This document shows, piece by piece, positions 16,264-26,170 of a DNA stretch of 64,000 nt (the first letter of the stretch is position 1; the number at the start of each line of letters is the position of its first letter). The notes under the pieces are model-generated. The model was given only the letters and a program-made list of their open reading frames with translations. It searched no databases and was not told where the DNA came from. A program made the translations under genes and the position numbers. This DNA is from Gynurincola endophyticus (GTDB taxonomy: Bacteria > Bacteroidota > Bacteroidia > Chitinophagales > Chitinophagaceae), in contig NZ_RCWL01000003.1 in the NCBI RefSeq assembly GCF_003991195.1, positions 62,001-126,000 of the forward strand, read 5' to 3'.

Positions 16264-16296
16264 ACCCTCCCCAATCACTATGGGGAGGGTCTTTTT
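16264..16296. terminator. Bidirectional rho-independent terminator
   Basis: ACCCTCCCC (16264-16272) pairs with GGGGAGGGT (16282-16290). T-run on the right and A-run on the left, so it can serve the small gene at 16075 and the receptor gene at 16327 arriving from the other side. Confidence 0.88.
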
Positions 16297-16326
16297 ATTG
16301 TGTTCTATCAAAACCAAGAAAAAACA

Positions 16327-19302
16327 CTAATACGGGAAGTTGATAGAAGCTCCGGGAGAACCTGCAGGTACATTACCACCTGGTCTGCCCATTCCGCCCG
16401 TAGGGAAACCGCCAGGCATTCCACCTCTCATATTTCCCGGACCGAAACGGCTTTCGCTGTTTTGCTGAGCTCTATCTCCGGCTCTGTTAAGGTTATAAGT
16501 AAACGTCAACATGAAGTAACGTTTTAACACTACAGAGCGGGTATCAATAAAGTAGTTGTCTGCCTGCGTACGTGTAATTGACTGGTTTTGGTTCAGGATG
16601 TCTCTTACAGAGAACTTCACCTCACCATTCTTTTTAGGGAATACCTGTACGGCAAGACTACCATTCCAAACAGGGATACTTTGGTTGTATCCTTCTGCAC
16701 GGCCCGTATTAACTAAGTAGTTGAAATCAGAGGCCACAACCATTCTCTTCAGGAACTGATAAGTTGCTTCTGTTCTATACGTTTGAGTATAATAGCGTTC
16801 GTTACTGTTTGGAGTTACAGTATAATTAATGCTATTGAAAGTCAGGCTGGCATTTAATAAGATATTCAGTTTTGATTTGATATCCATGCTGATATTTGCT
16901 GACTGAGTAATACCTAATGTTTTAGCAACATTTTCTTCGCCACGTAACAAGCTCTTGTTGTGGTTATAGTTCATAAAGTTGCTTAAACTTACATTTGATC
17001 CACGCAATGAACCTTTTAATGGCATACCCCATGTGAGGTTAGAAGAAACCGAATAAATACCGTTCATGTTCACCGGAATTACATATTCCGCCCCTGCTAC
17101 CGCCTGTACAGTTTCTAAGATATCTGCCGGAGGAGCCATGATACTGTTTACTATTTTGTTGTTCGTATAATCAGCTCTTACACCTGCGTTGAAGAAGCTA
17201 AAGCTGTTTGAGTTAAACGTGTTATAGTTAATATTCACGTTGTTATTAAACTCCTGCTTCAGATTAGGGTTACCATTGGTAATACGTAATACGTTTGAGT
17301 AGTCGGGTGCATCCTGTAATTGAGTGATGCTCGGCTGGCTCGTTCTACCACGATAGAACATTCTCAGATTTTTCTGACGACTAAACTGATAGTTAAAGCT
17401 GGCATTTGGTGCAAAGTTCAGGAAGCTGTGTGTAAGCGTAGTGTCAACACCTGTTAACGCACGAACACTTCTGCTTGACATTTTGGTACTTTCAACTGCA
17501 GCACCTAACTGCATATTGTATTTAGGTTGAACGATACGGAAGTTGGTACCGATGCTATGTGTATTAGTTGAGTTATCGAAGAAGTTTGTTTGCTGTAGAT
17601 TCACAGAATCATACTTTCCGGTAGAGCTAAAATTATATGCTTTACTGTCAGATGTATTATCTCTGTCGGTATAAGAATAGTTAAATTCTAACATTTTATT
17701 TGGAGCAATCGCTTCTGTAAATGTAGTAGCAATGGTATTGCTTACGGTTTTCGTAGCCTGGAAGCGCTCCACGTCCTGTCTTACAATTCCAATTGTATTT
17801 CCAAATTCATCGAGGTTGTAAATCGGAGCAATCACTAAAGAATAGTTGTCGCCGTCATTCACACTGTTCTGCCATCTTAAGGTGAAAGTTCTACCGTCTT
17901 TTCTGAATTTTCTTCTGTAAAGTAAGTTATTGTTCAGGTTATAACCTTCTCTGTTCGATGTATTCACTCTGTTCGAAGTATTGGTCATGTAGTTAAGACC
18001 ATTTCCTCTGAAAAAAGTCACTGATGTATCCTGGCTAAACGTTTCTGAATTCTGGAACGTTAAAGTAGGCGTATATAAAATAGAGTTGAATGAGTCAATG
18101 TAATATTCTAATCTTAAATTGAAACGATGGTTTTCATTGAAAGAGTTAGAGGCAGATTTTGAATCCTGTAAGAAAACAGAGTCTGCTTTGTATTCAGTTG
18201 TTCTGAAGCTTTCCTGTTCGTTAATGGTTTTAGAATTACTATAGAAATAAGAACCTGTTACATCAATTTTTGATCCCCATTTATCACTATAGTTCAACCC
18301 TACGTTACTGTTACGATTTACACCGGTTTGACCCATACCGCCGCCAAAGCTCATACCGCCCATACGCATTCCACCGCCGCCACGGTTTCCGCCGCCACCT
18401 CCACCGAAGCTACCACCGCCACCGCCTGATGAACCCATGATATCGCTAAAGGAGAAGTTTTGTTTATTGATATTGTTAGATCCGCCCAGAATTGAAATTC
18501 TTCTGTCGTCTTTAAACATGTTTAATAAAAGACTGGTTTCGTAGCGATCGTCTGAACCGTAACCACCGATTACTCTACCGAAGTAACCTTTGTTCATTCC
18601 TTTTTTCAATTTGATATTAATGGTTCTGGTACGGCTACCGTCGTCAATACGGGTAAATTTAGCCTGATCGCTCATGTCGTCGTACATCTGGAACGACTCA
18701 ATCATGTCAGCTGTGATATTTTTGGTAGCCATTTTAGGATCGGTACCAAAATACTCTTTACCGTTTACATATATTTTAGTTACCTCTTCACCCTGGGCAG
18801 TAATAGTACCATCACTGCCAACAGTCATACCCGGCATTCTTTTCAGAACGTCTTCTGCTGTTGAGTTCGGGGCTGTTTTAAAAGCATCCGCTTTAAATTC
18901 TACCGTATCTTTTTTTACTGAAATCGGCGGAGCTTCCACTACAACCGCTTCTAATTCGTCAGCCAGTTTATCTAAATGAATACTGCCGAGATTTACATTC
19001 AAATTATCAGCAGCAATGGAGAAAGTCTTTACATATGGTCTGTAAGATTGGTAAGATATTTGTACTATATATCTACCAATATCCAGGCCTTTAATATTAA
19101 ATTCACCTTTGTCATTTGACAAAGCATAAGTTACCAATGAAGAATCTGCCGCCTTTTTTATAGTAACGGTGGCATTACTAAGTATATCAACATAAATCGT
19201 GTCTTTTAGGGTACCGGAAACCGAACCTTTCTGGGCCAGCGCAGGCACACTTATAATGGTTACAATCAACGCCAAAACAAACCTTGATAATGGGAATCGC
19301 AT
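16327..19302 (-). CDS. TonB-dependent receptor-like outer-membrane protein (OMP_b-brl_3 type)
   Basis: 991 residues. Signal peptide ending VPALAQ, a carboxypeptidase-regulatory-like beta domain (about 27-115), a plug-like region with KTAPNSTAEDVLKRMPGM and GEEVTKIYVNGKEYFG (about 130-185), then a long barrel. A Gly/Met-rich insertion at about 293-330 (GGGGGSFGGGGG, then MRMGGMSFGGGMG) interrupts the barrel, and the C-terminus is again Gly/Met/Pro-rich. Outer-membrane transport or binding role; substrate unknown. No SusD partner is adjacent, which separates it from a SusCD pair. Confidence 0.88.
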   Translation of the reverse strand: MRFPLSRFVLALIVTIISVPALAQKGSVSGTLKDTIYVDILSNATVTIKKAADSSLVTYALSNDKGEFNIKGLDIGRYIVQISYQSYRPYVKTFSIAADNLNVNLGSIHLDKLADELEAVVVEAPPISVKKDTVEFKADAFKTAPNSTAEDVLKRMPGMTVGSDGTITAQGEEVTKIYVNGKEYFGTDPKMATKNITADMIESFQMYDDMSDQAKFTRIDDGSRTRTINIKLKKGMNKGYFGRVIGGYGSDDRYETSLLLNMFKDDRRISILGGSNNINKQNFSFSDIMGSSGGGGGSFGGGGGGNRGGGGMRMGGMSFGGGMGQTGVNRNSNVGLNYSDKWGSKIDVTGSYFYSNSKTINEQESFRTTEYKADSVFLQDSKSASNSFNENHRFNLRLEYYIDSFNSILYTPTLTFQNSETFSQDTSVTFFRGNGLNYMTNTSNRVNTSNREGYNLNNNLLYRRKFRKDGRTFTLRWQNSVNDGDNYSLVIAPIYNLDEFGNTIGIVRQDVERFQATKTVSNTIATTFTEAIAPNKMLEFNYSYTDRDNTSDSKAYNFSSTGKYDSVNLQQTNFFDNSTNTHSIGTNFRIVQPKYNMQLGAAVESTKMSSRSVRALTGVDTTLTHSFLNFAPNASFNYQFSRQKNLRMFYRGRTSQPSITQLQDAPDYSNVLRITNGNPNLKQEFNNNVNINYNTFNSNSFSFFNAGVRADYTNNKIVNSIMAPPADILETVQAVAGAEYVIPVNMNGIYSVSSNLTWGMPLKGSLRGSNVSLSNFMNYNHNKSLLRGEENVAKTLGITQSANISMDIKSKLNILLNASLTFNSINYTVTPNSNERYYTQTYRTEATYQFLKRMVVASDFNYLVNTGRAEGYNQSIPVWNGSLAVQVFPKKNGEVKFSVRDILNQNQSITRTQADNYFIDTRSVVLKRYFMLTFTYNLNRAGDRAQQNSESRFGPGNMRGGMPGGFPTGGMGRPGGNVPAGSPGASINFPY

Positions 19303-19408
19303 AAAATTATTCTTATTATACTATGTTAGACGCCCTCTTTACCAAAAACTTGTGGGTAATCTGTGAATAATTTAACTTTTTTTCTGCACCCGCTTCAAGT
19401 TGTCTTGA

Positions 19409-22400
19409 CTAGCTGAATAAATACTCTACATCTTCTTTCGACAATGTTTTCACGAATCCTTCATCATCAGTAATCAGGTCTTTCGCCAGTAATCTTTTCC
19501 GTTCTTGCAGGGTAAGAATTTTATCTTCAATTGTATCCTTACAAATCATGCGGTAAGCAAAGATATTTTTGGTTTGGCCGATACGGTGTGTACGGTCAAT
19601 TGCCTGTTGTTCAACTGCCGGGTTCCACCACGGATCTACTATATATACGTAATCGGCGGCAGTGAGGTTTAAACCCACACCACCTGCTTTGAGTGAAATC
19701 AGGAATACACGGCAATTTTCATCGTTTTGGAAACGATTAATTGCTTTTTCTCGATCCGGAGCACTGGTGCTACCGTCAAAGTATTCAAAATCAACATTTA
19801 ATTCTTTCAGCTTTTCCCGAATTAATCCTAACATCCCCAAAAACTGCGAAAATACCAATGTTTTGTGATTTCCCATATTCTCAGCAATTTCGCGGCTCAA
19901 CTCTTCTAGTTTAATAGAATGATTTTCAAAACGTTCTGCTTCATTCAAGATTGCCGGTGAATCGCAAATCTGTCTCAACTTCATCAAGCCCTGTAAGATT
20001 GTTAACTGTGAGCGCTGGATACCTTTTGACTCAATTGTTCCCATGATACGGTCTCTGAACTCATTTCTATAGGCATCGTAAATATTTCGCTGTTCATCAC
20101 CCATTTCACAGAACAGAATAGTTTCGATCTTTTCAGGAAGATCTTTTGCTACCTGTTCTTTTGTTCTTCGTAAAATGAACGGAAACAATAGTTTGCGCAA
20201 ATGATCCTTTCGATCCTGCTCGCCGAATTTATCAATCGGAATAGAAAACTCCTGTCTGAAAAATTCAATACTTCCCAGCATTCCCGGATTGAGGAAGTTC
20301 ATTTGAGCAAAGATATCAAAGGTGTTATTCTGTAAGGGTGTACCACTTAAACAAATGCGGTGCCGGGCATTTACCAGCCCTGCCGCTTTCGTTACCTTAC
20401 TGGTTGGATTCTTAATTGCCTGAGATTCATCGAGTACGGCAAAGTCGAACGCAATTTCTGTCAACAATTTTATATCACTTCGTAAAGTTCCGTAAGTTGT
20501 AATAACAATGTTTGCTTCTTCCAATTTCTCGCGGTTGCGGGTACGTTCACTTCCGTGATGAATATAGTAAGTCAGCCCCGGAGTAAATTTTTTAATCTCA
20601 TTCTCCCAGTTAAACATCAGGGTAGTAGGACAAACGACGAGCGCTTTCAGACTTCCTTCGGAATATCTGTAGTAATATAAATATGAAAGTGCCTGTAATG
20701 TTTTACCAAGACCCATATCGTCGGCTAAAATCCCACCCCATCCGATTTCACGCAGGTAGTTTAGCCAGTGGAAACCGTGTGCCTGGTAAGGGCGTAAAAT
20801 AGGCTTTAAATGTTCCGGAACAGGAATTTCTTCGATATTCTTAAAATTCCGGAGCTGCTCGTATTTTTCTTCGAGTTGAATGAATAATTCTTCTTCGTTT
20901 CTATTCTCATATAGCTCGTCAATTACGCTAAGATGGAATTTCGAAAGTTTCATCTTATCGTGTTTCCCTTCACCTACTCTGAATAAAAGTGAATATTTTT
21001 TAAGCCATTCTTCAGGAAGTACACCTAGAGAGCCATCAGACAATGGAACAAACTGTTGTTTATTTGCCAGCGCCTTTTTTACATCAGCAATGGTAACCTT
21101 TTGTTCGCCAAAATAGATATCTACTTTTGCATCAAACCAGTCGGTATTGCTGCTGATATGAATTTTCGTTTGTGGTTTTGCCGTATTAAATCTGAAATTT
21201 TTCAACGCTTCAAAACCATACACCGGAACTTTGAGATCGCGCATAGCGTCAACAAACAAAAAGAACCAGTTATTTTTCAACACGTCCGCTCCTTTTAAAG
21301 CCAGCTGAGTTCCCTCTTCAGGCTTTACGAAGTTAGAATGGAGGTTTTCAATTTCTTTTACAAAAGCATCTTCCAGTTCTTTATCCCGGTGAACCACCAG
21401 GATTTTACCGTTATCCGGAACATATAAGATATCCTTTCCACCCGGTTTTGTTTCAAAACCTTTGTAAGAAAAATAGGGTTGGAATACGAGGTAGTCGCCT
21501 TTTTCTTCCAACACCACTCTTTTTTCAGGCTGGCCTTCTTTCACCTCCTGAATTAAAGAGTGATCAAACTCAAGGTGATATCTTTTAGAGAGGGGTAAAA
21601 TTTTTTTATTCAACTGTTGGCTCCATTCTTCTTTTGTAAAAAAGTATTTACCGGTACGGTAAACTGGAATCAGTTCATCAACAATTTCTGTAGAAGCCCA
21701 TAAGTAAAGGTTTTGCTGGTATAACATCACCAGGGGACTGATCATTTCATTTTCTTCAATACCTACGAGTTGTCCGCTCAACTTAACCTTTACCAATACT
21801 TCTACGCCCCCATCTGCGGGTTGAACATAAAAAACCGGTTCGATGAAATTGGTTTCAATACCAACTTCATCTAAATATTGTGTTTTAAACGCTTTTCGTT
21901 CGGGCAATACGAAACTGATCGGCGTTTCAAGTAATAACTTTTTGATTTTAGGATGCAGATACTCTACCATTAACAGCTTGGTATCATCGGTTAACTCTTC
22001 ATCTTCCGGTTGAATGATATTTTCCCATATTCCGCTGAACGGAGAGTTTTTATTGAGATATTTTGTGATTTCAGCACTTTGTGTTTTTCTCAATAACGGC
22101 ACCAGTGCCCTGTCATTTTCCGGATAAGGGTCTAATGGAAGATATTTTGACAGATCTAATTTTTCAACATTACCAACAAACTCGTCCTGTTCATCATTTA
22201 CTTCACCCGCCACAGCTTCGAGATTAAAGCCGGGGAAAGAATCTTTGATCTGTAACACAATACCAATTCTTTGAGCGATTGTCAGAGCCTGTGCTTCCTC
22301 TTCTTTAGGTTTGGCAACAACAGCCGGTGTATTTACCTTCTGAACCTGTTGAGCTACATAGTTTTTAGAGCTTTCTACAGGATTCAACCGCTTAATAGAC

Positions 22401-23179
22401 GGATCAAGTACTCTCAGGAAGGGTTTTCCTTCTTTGTAGATGAACTCGAATTTATCGGTAAGATCATCATTCAAAGAGTATCCGTATAATGAGAGTAATT
22501 TATCTTTTTCTTTATCCCAGTTTCTGATACTGTCGAAGTAGTTCGGACCGTATGCATTCAGCAGCTGTAAGAATACAATTACTTTAGGTAAACATAACGG
22601 GTGTTGAATTTCATCGAAATTGGTAGCAGAGGTATCAAAGTTGCGTTCTTCATTTTTTCTGATCACCACTTCACTACTGAGGCCGTTTTCAAAATTGACC
22701 AGTGCTTTTACTGTTTCATCTTTGGCATAAATAATATCAGCCCGTTTTGTACGCAGGTAAACCTCTGCCTCCTGATAGGCTTCAGGGGAGCTCAGCAGCT
22801 TGATCGTTTTCAGATCAATACTTTTCATCTTGATCACCGTATGTTTCTGATCATATTGAATATCTTCCGCCTTGAGCAGATTTTTATCCAACATTTCCTG
22901 CAACTGAAAAAGGGCAGCAGATTCATGGCGGCAGATATCCCCCAGGTTGTATGGACATGAACAGCGAACGGTGAGTGCCCGCGGGTCATTAAACTTCTGA
23001 ATCTGAACTTTATAGTTAGTAGAATAGCTGTCATCGCGTACGCGAAAAACTACTGCATCTAACAATTCGTCGTAATCCACCATTTCAACGTAACCGATCG
23101 CGTGTATTTTTTTACCACGTCTGATCACTTCATCGGTTCCATTGGTATATACATATTTAATAAGATGGGGTAATGCCAT
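19409..23179 (-). CDS. SNF2-family helicase with SWIM zinc finger
   Basis: 1256 residues. An N-terminal SWIM finger, CxC...CxH (C73, C75, C83, H85), then a long middle region of unknown fold, then a Rad54/HepA-like SNF2 motor: DDMGLGKT with Lys826, DESQAIKN as motif II, SGTPLQNN, and C-terminal motifs SLKAGGVGLNLTAADYV and QAIDRTHRIGQ. It should translocate on DNA and remodel DNA-protein complexes; in bacteria the SWIM-SNF2 type is also linked to transcription recycling or defence. It stands alone with its own promoter-like box at 23248. Confidence 0.93.
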   Translation of the reverse strand: MALPHLIKYVYTNGTDEVIRRGKKIHAIGYVEMVDYDELLDAVVFRVRDDSYSTNYKVQIQKFNDPRALTVRCSCPYNLGDICRHESAALFQLQEMLDKNLLKAEDIQYDQKHTVIKMKSIDLKTIKLLSSPEAYQEAEVYLRTKRADIIYAKDETVKALVNFENGLSSEVVIRKNEERNFDTSATNFDEIQHPLCLPKVIVFLQLLNAYGPNYFDSIRNWDKEKDKLLSLYGYSLNDDLTDKFEFIYKEGKPFLRVLDPSIKRLNPVESSKNYVAQQVQKVNTPAVVAKPKEEEAQALTIAQRIGIVLQIKDSFPGFNLEAVAGEVNDEQDEFVGNVEKLDLSKYLPLDPYPENDRALVPLLRKTQSAEITKYLNKNSPFSGIWENIIQPEDEELTDDTKLLMVEYLHPKIKKLLLETPISFVLPERKAFKTQYLDEVGIETNFIEPVFYVQPADGGVEVLVKVKLSGQLVGIEENEMISPLVMLYQQNLYLWASTEIVDELIPVYRTGKYFFTKEEWSQQLNKKILPLSKRYHLEFDHSLIQEVKEGQPEKRVVLEEKGDYLVFQPYFSYKGFETKPGGKDILYVPDNGKILVVHRDKELEDAFVKEIENLHSNFVKPEEGTQLALKGADVLKNNWFFLFVDAMRDLKVPVYGFEALKNFRFNTAKPQTKIHISSNTDWFDAKVDIYFGEQKVTIADVKKALANKQQFVPLSDGSLGVLPEEWLKKYSLLFRVGEGKHDKMKLSKFHLSVIDELYENRNEEELFIQLEEKYEQLRNFKNIEEIPVPEHLKPILRPYQAHGFHWLNYLREIGWGGILADDMGLGKTLQALSYLYYYRYSEGSLKALVVCPTTLMFNWENEIKKFTPGLTYYIHHGSERTRNREKLEEANIVITTYGTLRSDIKLLTEIAFDFAVLDESQAIKNPTSKVTKAAGLVNARHRICLSGTPLQNNTFDIFAQMNFLNPGMLGSIEFFRQEFSIPIDKFGEQDRKDHLRKLLFPFILRRTKEQVAKDLPEKIETILFCEMGDEQRNIYDAYRNEFRDRIMGTIESKGIQRSQLTILQGLMKLRQICDSPAILNEAERFENHSIKLEELSREIAENMGNHKTLVFSQFLGMLGLIREKLKELNVDFEYFDGSTSAPDREKAINRFQNDENCRVFLISLKAGGVGLNLTAADYVYIVDPWWNPAVEQQAIDRTHRIGQTKNIFAYRMICKDTIEDKILTLQERKRLLAKDLITDDEGFVKTLSKEDVEYLFS

Positions 23180-23247
23180 GCTAAAACTCCTGGTTTAATA
23201 CTAATTTTCTGATTCCATTAGCATACGGTTGAGAAAAGGGCAATCTG

Positions 23248-23255
23248 CAAAAGTA
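23248..23255 (-). promoter_or_regulatory. Candidate -7 box for the SNF2 gene (TACTTTTG)
   Basis: Exact TAnnTTTG match on the minus strand 69 bp before the SNF2 start. Upstream at the -33 distance lies a T-rich stretch without the consensus G. Confidence 0.45.
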
Positions 23256-23423
23256 ACGTAAAAAAAATGACGTAAAAAAAGGAAATATCGTTTTCCGCTT
23301 CATTTTAACGAAAATCATATTTAATTTGGCGGTATTACTTGAAAACAGTGAGTTCATACTCATTGATTTGGTATGCACTTTGACTTAAAAGTGTACTTTT
23401 TACCTGAATTAAAAAAAGACAAA

Positions 23424-25049
23424 ATGAGACAATTCTTCCTTTTTCTTGCCCTGATTTCTCCGTTTTTTATCAATGCCCAAAAACTAAAAAAAGCAGAGAA
23501 AGCGCAATTAGAGTATATGACGGCCCAGGTACAACATCTGGCTAGTGATGATTTAGAAGGAAGAAGAGCAGGTACTGATGCAGAGAAAAAGGCTGCAGCC
23601 TACATTCAGCAGCAATTTCAGCAAAACGGTATTACCAAAACATCTATTCAGAATTTTGATATTTACGACGGAAAGAAAGTAGACGCCACCAGTTTTTTTT
23701 ACATTGATGAACAGGAGTTAAAGTTGAATTCAGATTTCTTCCCGTTTCCATTTACAAAAGCTACCGAGAATATCGAAGCACTGGTATCGCCTGCGTTACT
23801 TGAACCTAATTCAACCTGGATCGTTGATCTGGGAGAAATTGTAAAGAACGAGACGCTGCATCCTCATTTTGACTATATGAATGCGGTGAAAAATTATGCA
23901 GATCAGTTAGCTGAAAAAGGAGTAAAAGCAGTGATTGTTTATAATAAAAGTAAAGAAATTGCAGATTTGAGTTTTTCAGCGCAGGACCGTACTCCGGTAA
24001 GTAAAATTCCGGTGATTTATGTAACAAAAGCTGCGGCAAACAAATATTTAGCAGATCCTGAACAAGTATATAATCTTCATTTTAAAGCAAAAGTTTCTGA
24101 CCAATACAGAACCAGTCAGAATGTAATAGCTTATTTAGACAGGGGGGCGGCTAAAACAATTGTAGTAGGCGCTCACTATGATCACTTAGGCTATGGCGAA
24201 GACGGCAATTCTACCGACCGTTCGGGAGTAAAGGCCATTCATAACGGTGCCGATGATAATGCCAGCGGAACGGCTGTATTGTTGCAACTGAGCAAATCAG
24301 TACAAACTTTTAAAACCAAAGATGTCAACTATTTATTTATCGCTTTCGGAGCTGAAGAGTTAGGGCTGTTAGGGTCAAAGCATTACGCTGATAATCCTAC
24401 ACTGAACCTGTCGAACGTAAAATTTATGATTAACCTCGACATGGTAGGCAGAATGAAAGAAAACCAATTTACCATTGGCGGATTCGGTACCTCTCCATAT
24501 TGGAGCACATTGTTCAACCAACCTAACTTTTTAAGCGATTACAAAGTAAACTTTGATACCAGTGGTGTAGGCCCCAGTGACCACACCTCTTTTTACAGAA
24601 AAAACATTCCGGTATTGTTTTTCTTTACGGGCTCGCATACAGACTATCATAAACCAAGTGACGACGCTGATAAAATAAATTATTTGGGCATGTTGAAAAT
24701 TACCCAACTTCTTGAAAAGGTGCTGAGTAAAGGGGAAACTGCTACAGAAATCGCCTTCCAGGCCACAAAAGAACCAACCATGGGTACTCGTAAATTCAAC
24801 GTAACTTTGGGAGTGATGCCCGACTACAGTTATTCAGGAGTGGGTGTAAAGATTGATGGAGTTACTGAAGGCAGACCGGGTGCGAAAGCCGGCATTAAAG
24901 CGGGAGATATTATTCTTAAAATCGGAGATATCGCCACCAATTCAATGGACGGTTACATGAACGCTTTAGGCAGCTTTGAAAAAGGGCAATCGACTATTGT
25001 GATCGTAAAGAGAGGAGAAGAAGAAATCAAATTACCGATTGAGTTTTAA
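23424..25049 (+). CDS. Secreted M28-family metallopeptidase with PDZ domain
   Basis: 541 residues from the ATG at 23424, chosen because it opens the signal peptide MRQFFLFLALISPFFINAQ; a frame extension to 23373 lacks one. A PA-like insert precedes the catalytic part. Zinc ligands are visible as HYDHLG, GADDNASG, AEELGLLGS (general base Glu), DMVGRM and SDHTSF. The C-terminus is a PDZ domain with YSGVGVKI and PGAKAGIKAGD. Predicted aminopeptidase of the periplasm or surface. The next gene begins 1 bp after the stop. Confidence 0.92.
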   Translation: MRQFFLFLALISPFFINAQKLKKAEKAQLEYMTAQVQHLASDDLEGRRAGTDAEKKAAAYIQQQFQQNGITKTSIQNFDIYDGKKVDATSFFYIDEQELKLNSDFFPFPFTKATENIEALVSPALLEPNSTWIVDLGEIVKNETLHPHFDYMNAVKNYADQLAEKGVKAVIVYNKSKEIADLSFSAQDRTPVSKIPVIYVTKAAANKYLADPEQVYNLHFKAKVSDQYRTSQNVIAYLDRGAAKTIVVGAHYDHLGYGEDGNSTDRSGVKAIHNGADDNASGTAVLLQLSKSVQTFKTKDVNYLFIAFGAEELGLLGSKHYADNPTLNLSNVKFMINLDMVGRMKENQFTIGGFGTSPYWSTLFNQPNFLSDYKVNFDTSGVGPSDHTSFYRKNIPVLFFFTGSHTDYHKPSDDADKINYLGMLKITQLLEKVLSKGETATEIAFQATKEPTMGTRKFNVTLGVMPDYSYSGVGVKIDGVTEGRPGAKAGIKAGDIILKIGDIATNSMDGYMNALGSFEKGQSTIVIVKRGEEEIKLPIEF

Positions 25050-25050
25050 A

Positions 25051-25485
25051 ATGAAACTGAAATTAGACCTTGAAGAAATAACTGATGAGTTTTTTGAAGA
25101 CACTCGCATAATAGGGATTATGGCCCCTATTAAGCAATATCATTTTTGCTGGTCAATTAATGTACACCTGGGTTTTGATTTCAGAATCAATAATGATATC
25201 GAAATTCAGCTAATGAAGAAAGAGAGAAAATATTATTTCTCCATTGCCCAGCATGGCAGTGAAAGTCATGCTTTAAAGCATTATATCTATTGCAATAAAT
25301 TTGACGGAGAATATTTACTTCCGGAATATAAACACCTGGATTTTCTGTGGCTGATGAAGGGAGAAAAAGTTGAAGAAGATTATTTTAGCACATTACTGAG
25401 CGAAATCAGGAACATTCATTCGATTCAGTTGGTAGCAGAGCTGTCGAAAGAAACACTCAAACACAGAAGTCATTTAATATTTTAA
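25051..25485 (+). CDS. IPExxxVDY-family protein
   Basis: 144 residues from the ATG at 25051; a TTG-initiated frame from 25039 would overlap the peptidase. The family signature appears as LLPEYKHLDFLWLMKG, followed by a short helix ending in ELSKETLKHRSHLIF. The family is small, found in Bacteroidota, and of unknown function. Close spacing to the peptidase gene suggests co-transcription. Confidence 0.8.
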   Translation: MKLKLDLEEITDEFFEDTRIIGIMAPIKQYHFCWSINVHLGFDFRINNDIEIQLMKKERKYYFSIAQHGSESHALKHYIYCNKFDGEYLLPEYKHLDFLWLMKGEKVEEDYFSTLLSEIRNIHSIQLVAELSKETLKHRSHLIF

Positions 25486-25489
25486 TTTT

Positions 25490-25520
25490 AACCCCCAAAA
25501 AATTGGGGGTTCTTTCTTGG
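25490..25520. terminator. Bidirectional terminator
   Basis: AACCCCCAA (25490-25498) pairs with TTGGGGGTT (25503-25511), followed by a T-rich run. It lies between converging genes ending at 25485 and 25540. Confidence 0.85.
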
Positions 25521-25539
25521 TTTTGATACCTATAGTAGA

Positions 25540-26169
25540 TTATTCATCTACTTGTTTAACGAGGTTTTCGAGTTTATTCAAATGACTGCCGTAAAGTTTT
25601 TTTACATACCATCCATTAATGAATGGGGATATTAACGTTAAAATCACTCCGGTAATAATAAACACTACGAGCGAACTTTCCGTCGTAATATTTTCCCACA
25701 TGGTTTTTTCAGGGAACTCTTTTTGTCCACGCGCAACAATTACCATCATGTAAGTGATAAAGTAAACGAGGGGTAATAAGAATACTCCGAACCAGTAGTA
25801 GAACCTTACGTATTTTTTAAGCAGGTTCAGATGTTTGATCAGGTTAACTTTTATTTTATCTGTATTATTCTGCATTTTGTTGAGGAGTGAGATCTTTCTG
25901 GAATAATAAAAGAGTCCTGCAAACAAAAAGACAGCAACAAAAATTGCATTGTTAATATATAGGCCTTGTTCTTTCGTTCCAAAATAAACAATCATGGCCG
26001 TGTAACTAATAATCATCACCCATAACTCAAGCAAAACATTTCTTTTAATCATTGCAATAGGATGTTTTGAATTCTTTTTCAAGATTTCAAACAAATCAGT
26101 TGCCGAAACAGTTTTTTGAGCTGGTTGCCCCTGTTCTTGCCAGAGCGATTTCAGGTTATCCAGTTCCAT
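25540..26169 (-). CDS. Membrane protein downstream of ECF sigma factor
   Basis: 209 residues. A soluble N-terminus beginning MELDNLKSLWQEQ, then four membrane helices in two pairs (LWVMIISYTAMIVYFG, NAIFVAVFLFAGLFYYS, and two later ones). The start is 1 bp after the sigma factor stop, so the pair is one unit. Placement suggests a sigma-regulating or sigma-controlled membrane partner, but there is no recognisable zinc anti-sigma motif (HxxxCxxC). Function otherwise unknown. Confidence 0.75.
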   Translation of the reverse strand: MELDNLKSLWQEQGQPAQKTVSATDLFEILKKNSKHPIAMIKRNVLLELWVMIISYTAMIVYFGTKEQGLYINNAIFVAVFLFAGLFYYSRKISLLNKMQNNTDKIKVNLIKHLNLLKKYVRFYYWFGVFLLPLVYFITYMMVIVARGQKEFPEKTMWENITTESSLVVFIITGVILTLISPFINGWYVKKLYGSHLNKLENLVKQVDE

Positions 26170-26170
26170 A

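Noticed and set aside
23373-23423. Longer N-terminus for the M28 peptidase
   Set aside because: It puts seventeen non-hydrophobic residues before a clear signal peptide.
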